This document shows positions 5,398 to 7,048 of a stretch of DNA of 7,048 nucleotides, piece after piece. Positions within the stretch are counted from its first letter, which is position 1. Every line of letters begins with the position of its first letter. Both the position numbers and the translations under genes were made by a program. Origin of the DNA: Bacillota bacterium (lineage in GTDB: Bacteria; Bacillota; Clostridia; Christensenellales; Aristaeellaceae); the NCBI GenBank assembly GCA_023435435.1, contig JAEYRW010000134.1, forward strand, positions 1 through 7,048, written 5' to 3'. The notes beneath the pieces are model-generated. The model was given only the letters and a program-made list of their open reading frames with translations, made no database searches and was not told the DNA's origin.

Positions 5398-6398
5398 CGG
5401 AACTCCGCCCGCCCGTCCCCGCGCCCGCCTACCCCGCTTCCGCGCGGCCGACGCTTCTCGCCGCCAACGGGATGTACCTGCTCGCGGGCGCGAGCCTTGT
5501 GCTCCTGACCCTGTTCGCGCCGGACATCGTCTCCGCGTTGCGCACGCTTTCGCCCGCCATCACGCAGGTGCAGTTTCAACTCGCCGTGGATGTCATCCTC
5601 TATCCGGTGTTCTTCCTCCTGCCGGTGGCACTTTTCATGGCGTGGCGGGGCGTCGGGGCCATGCGGCTTTCCGGCGTGGGATTTGGAATCATGATCCTGT
5701 GCCTCTCGATGGGACTTGCGTGCGCGTATCTGGGGCTCAATCTTTCGGCCCTATGGCTCATGTTTCTGGATGCGGTGGGCGTGCCGGTGACCCGGTCGAG
5801 CGTATCGGTTTCCACCCAAAACGACTTGATCGCCGGTGTTTTCGCCATTGCGGTTATCCCCGGCATCTTCGAGGAGCTTCTGTTTCGCGGCCCGATTCTG
5901 AGCGCTTACGAGCGCGGCGGATCCCGCCGGGCGATTCTCGTTTCCGCCGTTTTGTTCGCCATGCTCCACGGTTCCCTGGAAGGGCTGCCCGTGCAGTTCA
6001 TGATGGGCGTGGTGCTGGGCTTCGCGGTGGTTTCCACAGGGTCCATTTACGCGGGCATGATGATCCACACCACCTACAACGCGGCATATGTGCTTCTGGG
6101 CTATCTTGTCCGCGGCGCCACCGACGAGGTCGGCGGCGGGGTTTCCGAGCTCTATCAGAATGTCGGCACGCTATCACTGGTCATCGGGCTTTTGTTCGAT
6201 GGGCTCGTGGCGCTGGGCATCGTCTTTTTGTTCGCGCGCTTTTTCGCGCGCTTCCGCAGAAAAAACGAAATCGCGGTCTTCCCCCGTGCGCCTCTGGGCT
6301 TTGGCGTGGGCGAGGCGGTGGTGCTCATCTCCGGCGTGGTGACCGCGCTGTTCCTCTACGCCAACAATATTTTCGGCATATTGGAGTATTTCTCGTGA
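5394..6398 (+). CDS. CPBP family intramembrane metalloprotease (Abi/CAAX-protease-like)
   Basis: This 334-residue integral membrane protein has about eight hydrophobic segments. The CPBP core motifs are complete: E160-E161 with R165 (FEELLFRG), H192 in FAMLHGS and H225 with N229 in HTTYNA. These are the glutamates and histidines that form the metal site in CAAX-processing enzymes. A proline-rich cytosolic N-terminus (residues 1-20) precedes the first helix. A C-terminal part of about 90 residues after the core adds two helices (about 256-284 and 301-330) around a basic ARFRRKNE stretch. The ATG overlaps the YchF stop (ATGA) and no good SD lies close by, so translation probably depends on ribosomes ending YchF. 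The start is supported because residues after 5394 match the family while upstream codons in this frame lie inside ychF. Its substrate is unknown. Confidence 0.9.
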   Translation: MTELRPPVPAPAYPASARPTLLAANGMYLLAGASLVLLTLFAPDIVSALRTLSPAITQVQFQLAVDVILYPVFFLLPVALFMAWRGVGAMRLSGVGFGIMILCLSMGLACAYLGLNLSALWLMFLDAVGVPVTRSSVSVSTQNDLIAGVFAIAVIPGIFEELLFRGPILSAYERGGSRRAILVSAVLFAMLHGSLEGLPVQFMMGVVLGFAVVSTGSIYAGMMIHTTYNAAYVLLGYLVRGATDEVGGGVSELYQNVGTLSLVIGLLFDGLVALGIVFLFARFFARFRRKNEIAVFPRAPLGFGVGEAVVLISGVVTALFLYANNIFGILEYFS

Positions 6399-6871
6399 AC
6401 GCGCTCATCCTCGCGGTCGGCAAGCTCAAGGAGCGCTGGCAGAGGGATGGTTGCGCGGAATACCAGAAACGGCTCTCGCGATACGGGAAGTACGAGCTCG
6501 CGGCGGTGGACGACGTGCGCGAGCCCGACAGGCCCTCAGACGCGCTCAACCGCCAGGTCATGGATCGGGAGGGCGCGTCGCTTTTGAAGCTCATGAAGCC
6601 CGACGATTTCGTCGTCTGCCTCGCCATCGACGGTGAAGCGGCCGATTCCGTCGGGCTTGCCCGTCTCACCGCCCGCTGGGCCCAATCGGGCCGCCGCACC
6701 GTGTTCGTCATCGGCGGTTCCCTCGGCCTCGCGGATGCCGTGCTCGCCCGCGCCGACTTCCGCCTTTCCTTCTCCCACATGACATTCCCCCACGGGCTCA
6801 TGCGCGTCATCCTGCTCGAACAACTCTACCGCGCCGAGCGGATCAATGCCGGGGAGAGGTACCACAAGTAG
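6395..6871 (+). CDS. rlmH: 23S rRNA (pseudouridine-1915-N3)-methyltransferase RlmH
   Basis: This 158-residue SPOUT-class enzyme methylates N3 of pseudouridine 1915 in helix 69 of 23S rRNA, using S-adenosylmethionine, on assembled 70S ribosomes. The family pattern is clear: an LILAVGKLKE start, CLAIDGEA near residues 75-82, and the S-adenosylmethionine-binding knot FVIGGSLGL (104-112). HMTFPH follows at 128-133, then RVILLEQLYRAERI (137-150) and the conserved C-terminal YHK. Length is normal for the family. The start is GTG at 6395, overlapping the upstream stop as GTGA, with the SD TTGGAG (6381-6386) 8 nt upstream. No earlier in-frame start is sensible because it would lie within the protease gene. 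It is the last gene of the cluster before the GC-rich non-coding tail. Confidence 0.97.
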   Translation: MNALILAVGKLKERWQRDGCAEYQKRLSRYGKYELAAVDDVREPDRPSDALNRQVMDREGASLLKLMKPDDFVVCLAIDGEAADSVGLARLTARWAQSGRRTVFVIGGSLGLADAVLARADFRLSFSHMTFPHGLMRVILLEQLYRAERINAGERYHK

Positions 6872-7048
6872 GCACGGAGGATGACGCCGGGGGAGACGCC
6901 GGGGGCGCCGTCCCCGGGCCCCCGCGCGACCGAATTGCCCATTGGGGTATGCCTCACAGAGTCGCGCCCGCCCGCCCATCCCACGGGGAGGAGCGACGAA
7001 GTCCTCTCCCAAAATAGAATTCGTCGTCCCGGGGTTAGAGCCCCGGGG
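6872..7048. other. GC-rich non-coding tail after rlmH
   Basis: No credible gene lies in these 177 bases. An 11-bp direct repeat, GACGCCGGGGG, occurs at 6883-6893 and again at 6895-6905. A G/C stem pairs 6901-6906 with 6918-6923. An 8-bp stem with one wobble pairs 6985-6992 with 7002-7009. CGACGAA (6994-7000) is repeated in inverse at 7020-7026. None of the first three structures has a T-run. Such stacked hairpins fit a 3' untranslated or intergenic repeat region, but I cannot assign it to a known element. Confidence 0.45.
7028..7047 (+). terminator. Candidate cluster terminator hairpin, cut at window end
   Basis: A perfect 7-bp stem (CCCGGGG, 7028-7034, with CCCCGGG, 7041-7047) closes the loop TTAGAG. 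It lies about 160 bp after the rlmH stop. The window ends one base later, so the T-run that would prove an intrinsic terminator cannot be seen. It could instead be the terminator of an unseen convergent gene. Confidence 0.4.

Noticed and set aside
5363..6394. Long upstream extension of the RlmH frame
   Set aside because: It lies entirely within the end of ychF and the protease gene in another frame. RlmH from GTG 6395 has the normal family length and an SD.
6536..7012. Leftward open frame opposite rlmH running into the tail region
   Set aside because: It is antisense to a well-conserved gene, with no ribosome-binding site or domain and a biased Arg/Gly composition.

Overview
The window looks like chromosomal DNA from a GC-rich, probably anaerobic, Clostridia-like Firmicute. 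This is inferred from gene content: a DUF1858 CxxC redox protein, a rubredoxin-less rubrerythrin, a PgcA-type phosphosugar mutase, a Gram-positive-style RlmH and a bacterial Myb/SANT-like regulator. Strong Shine-Dalgarno (SD) sequences fit this. No genus can be named from the sequence alone. I see no tRNA, rRNA, CRISPR array, insertion sequence or phage gene.

Left part, minus strand (146-1579): two genes read leftward. The first (821-1579) encodes a protein with two Myb/SANT-like repeats. It ends at a clear intrinsic terminator (781-813). Just past this terminator lies a perfect-consensus sigma-A/sigma-70 promoter (TTGACA, 17 bp, TATAAT; 733-761). It drives a small two-helix membrane protein with a PH-like, YcxB-like tail (146-700).

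Middle: a 226-bp divergent intergenic region (1580-1805) separates the Myb-like gene from the rightward cluster. It holds three AGATAC-core sites and a perfect 8-bp inverted repeat, which are candidate operator material.

Right part, plus strand (1806-6871): six genes all read rightward: DUF1858 protein, rubrerythrin, phosphoglucomutase/phosphomannomutase, YchF ATPase, CPBP intramembrane protease and RlmH 23S rRNA methyltransferase. From rubrerythrin on, the gaps are 2 bp, 15 bp, an ATGA overlap and a GTGA overlap, so these genes are very likely cotranscribed. The 68-bp gap between DUF1858 and rubrerythrin contains an 11-bp hairpin. The first two genes suggest a peroxide/redox function; the others are housekeeping (sugar phosphate metabolism, ribosome-associated ATPase, membrane protease, ribosome modification). 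The last 177 bases are GC-rich and non-coding, and end in a perfect hairpin cut by the window edge that may be the cluster's terminator.

Most of the window is ordinary core genome. The parts most worth a second look are the putative operator sites between the Myb-like gene and the redox cluster, the pairing of a CxxC mini-protein with a rubrerythrin lacking its own rubredoxin domain, and the hairpin between those two genes.
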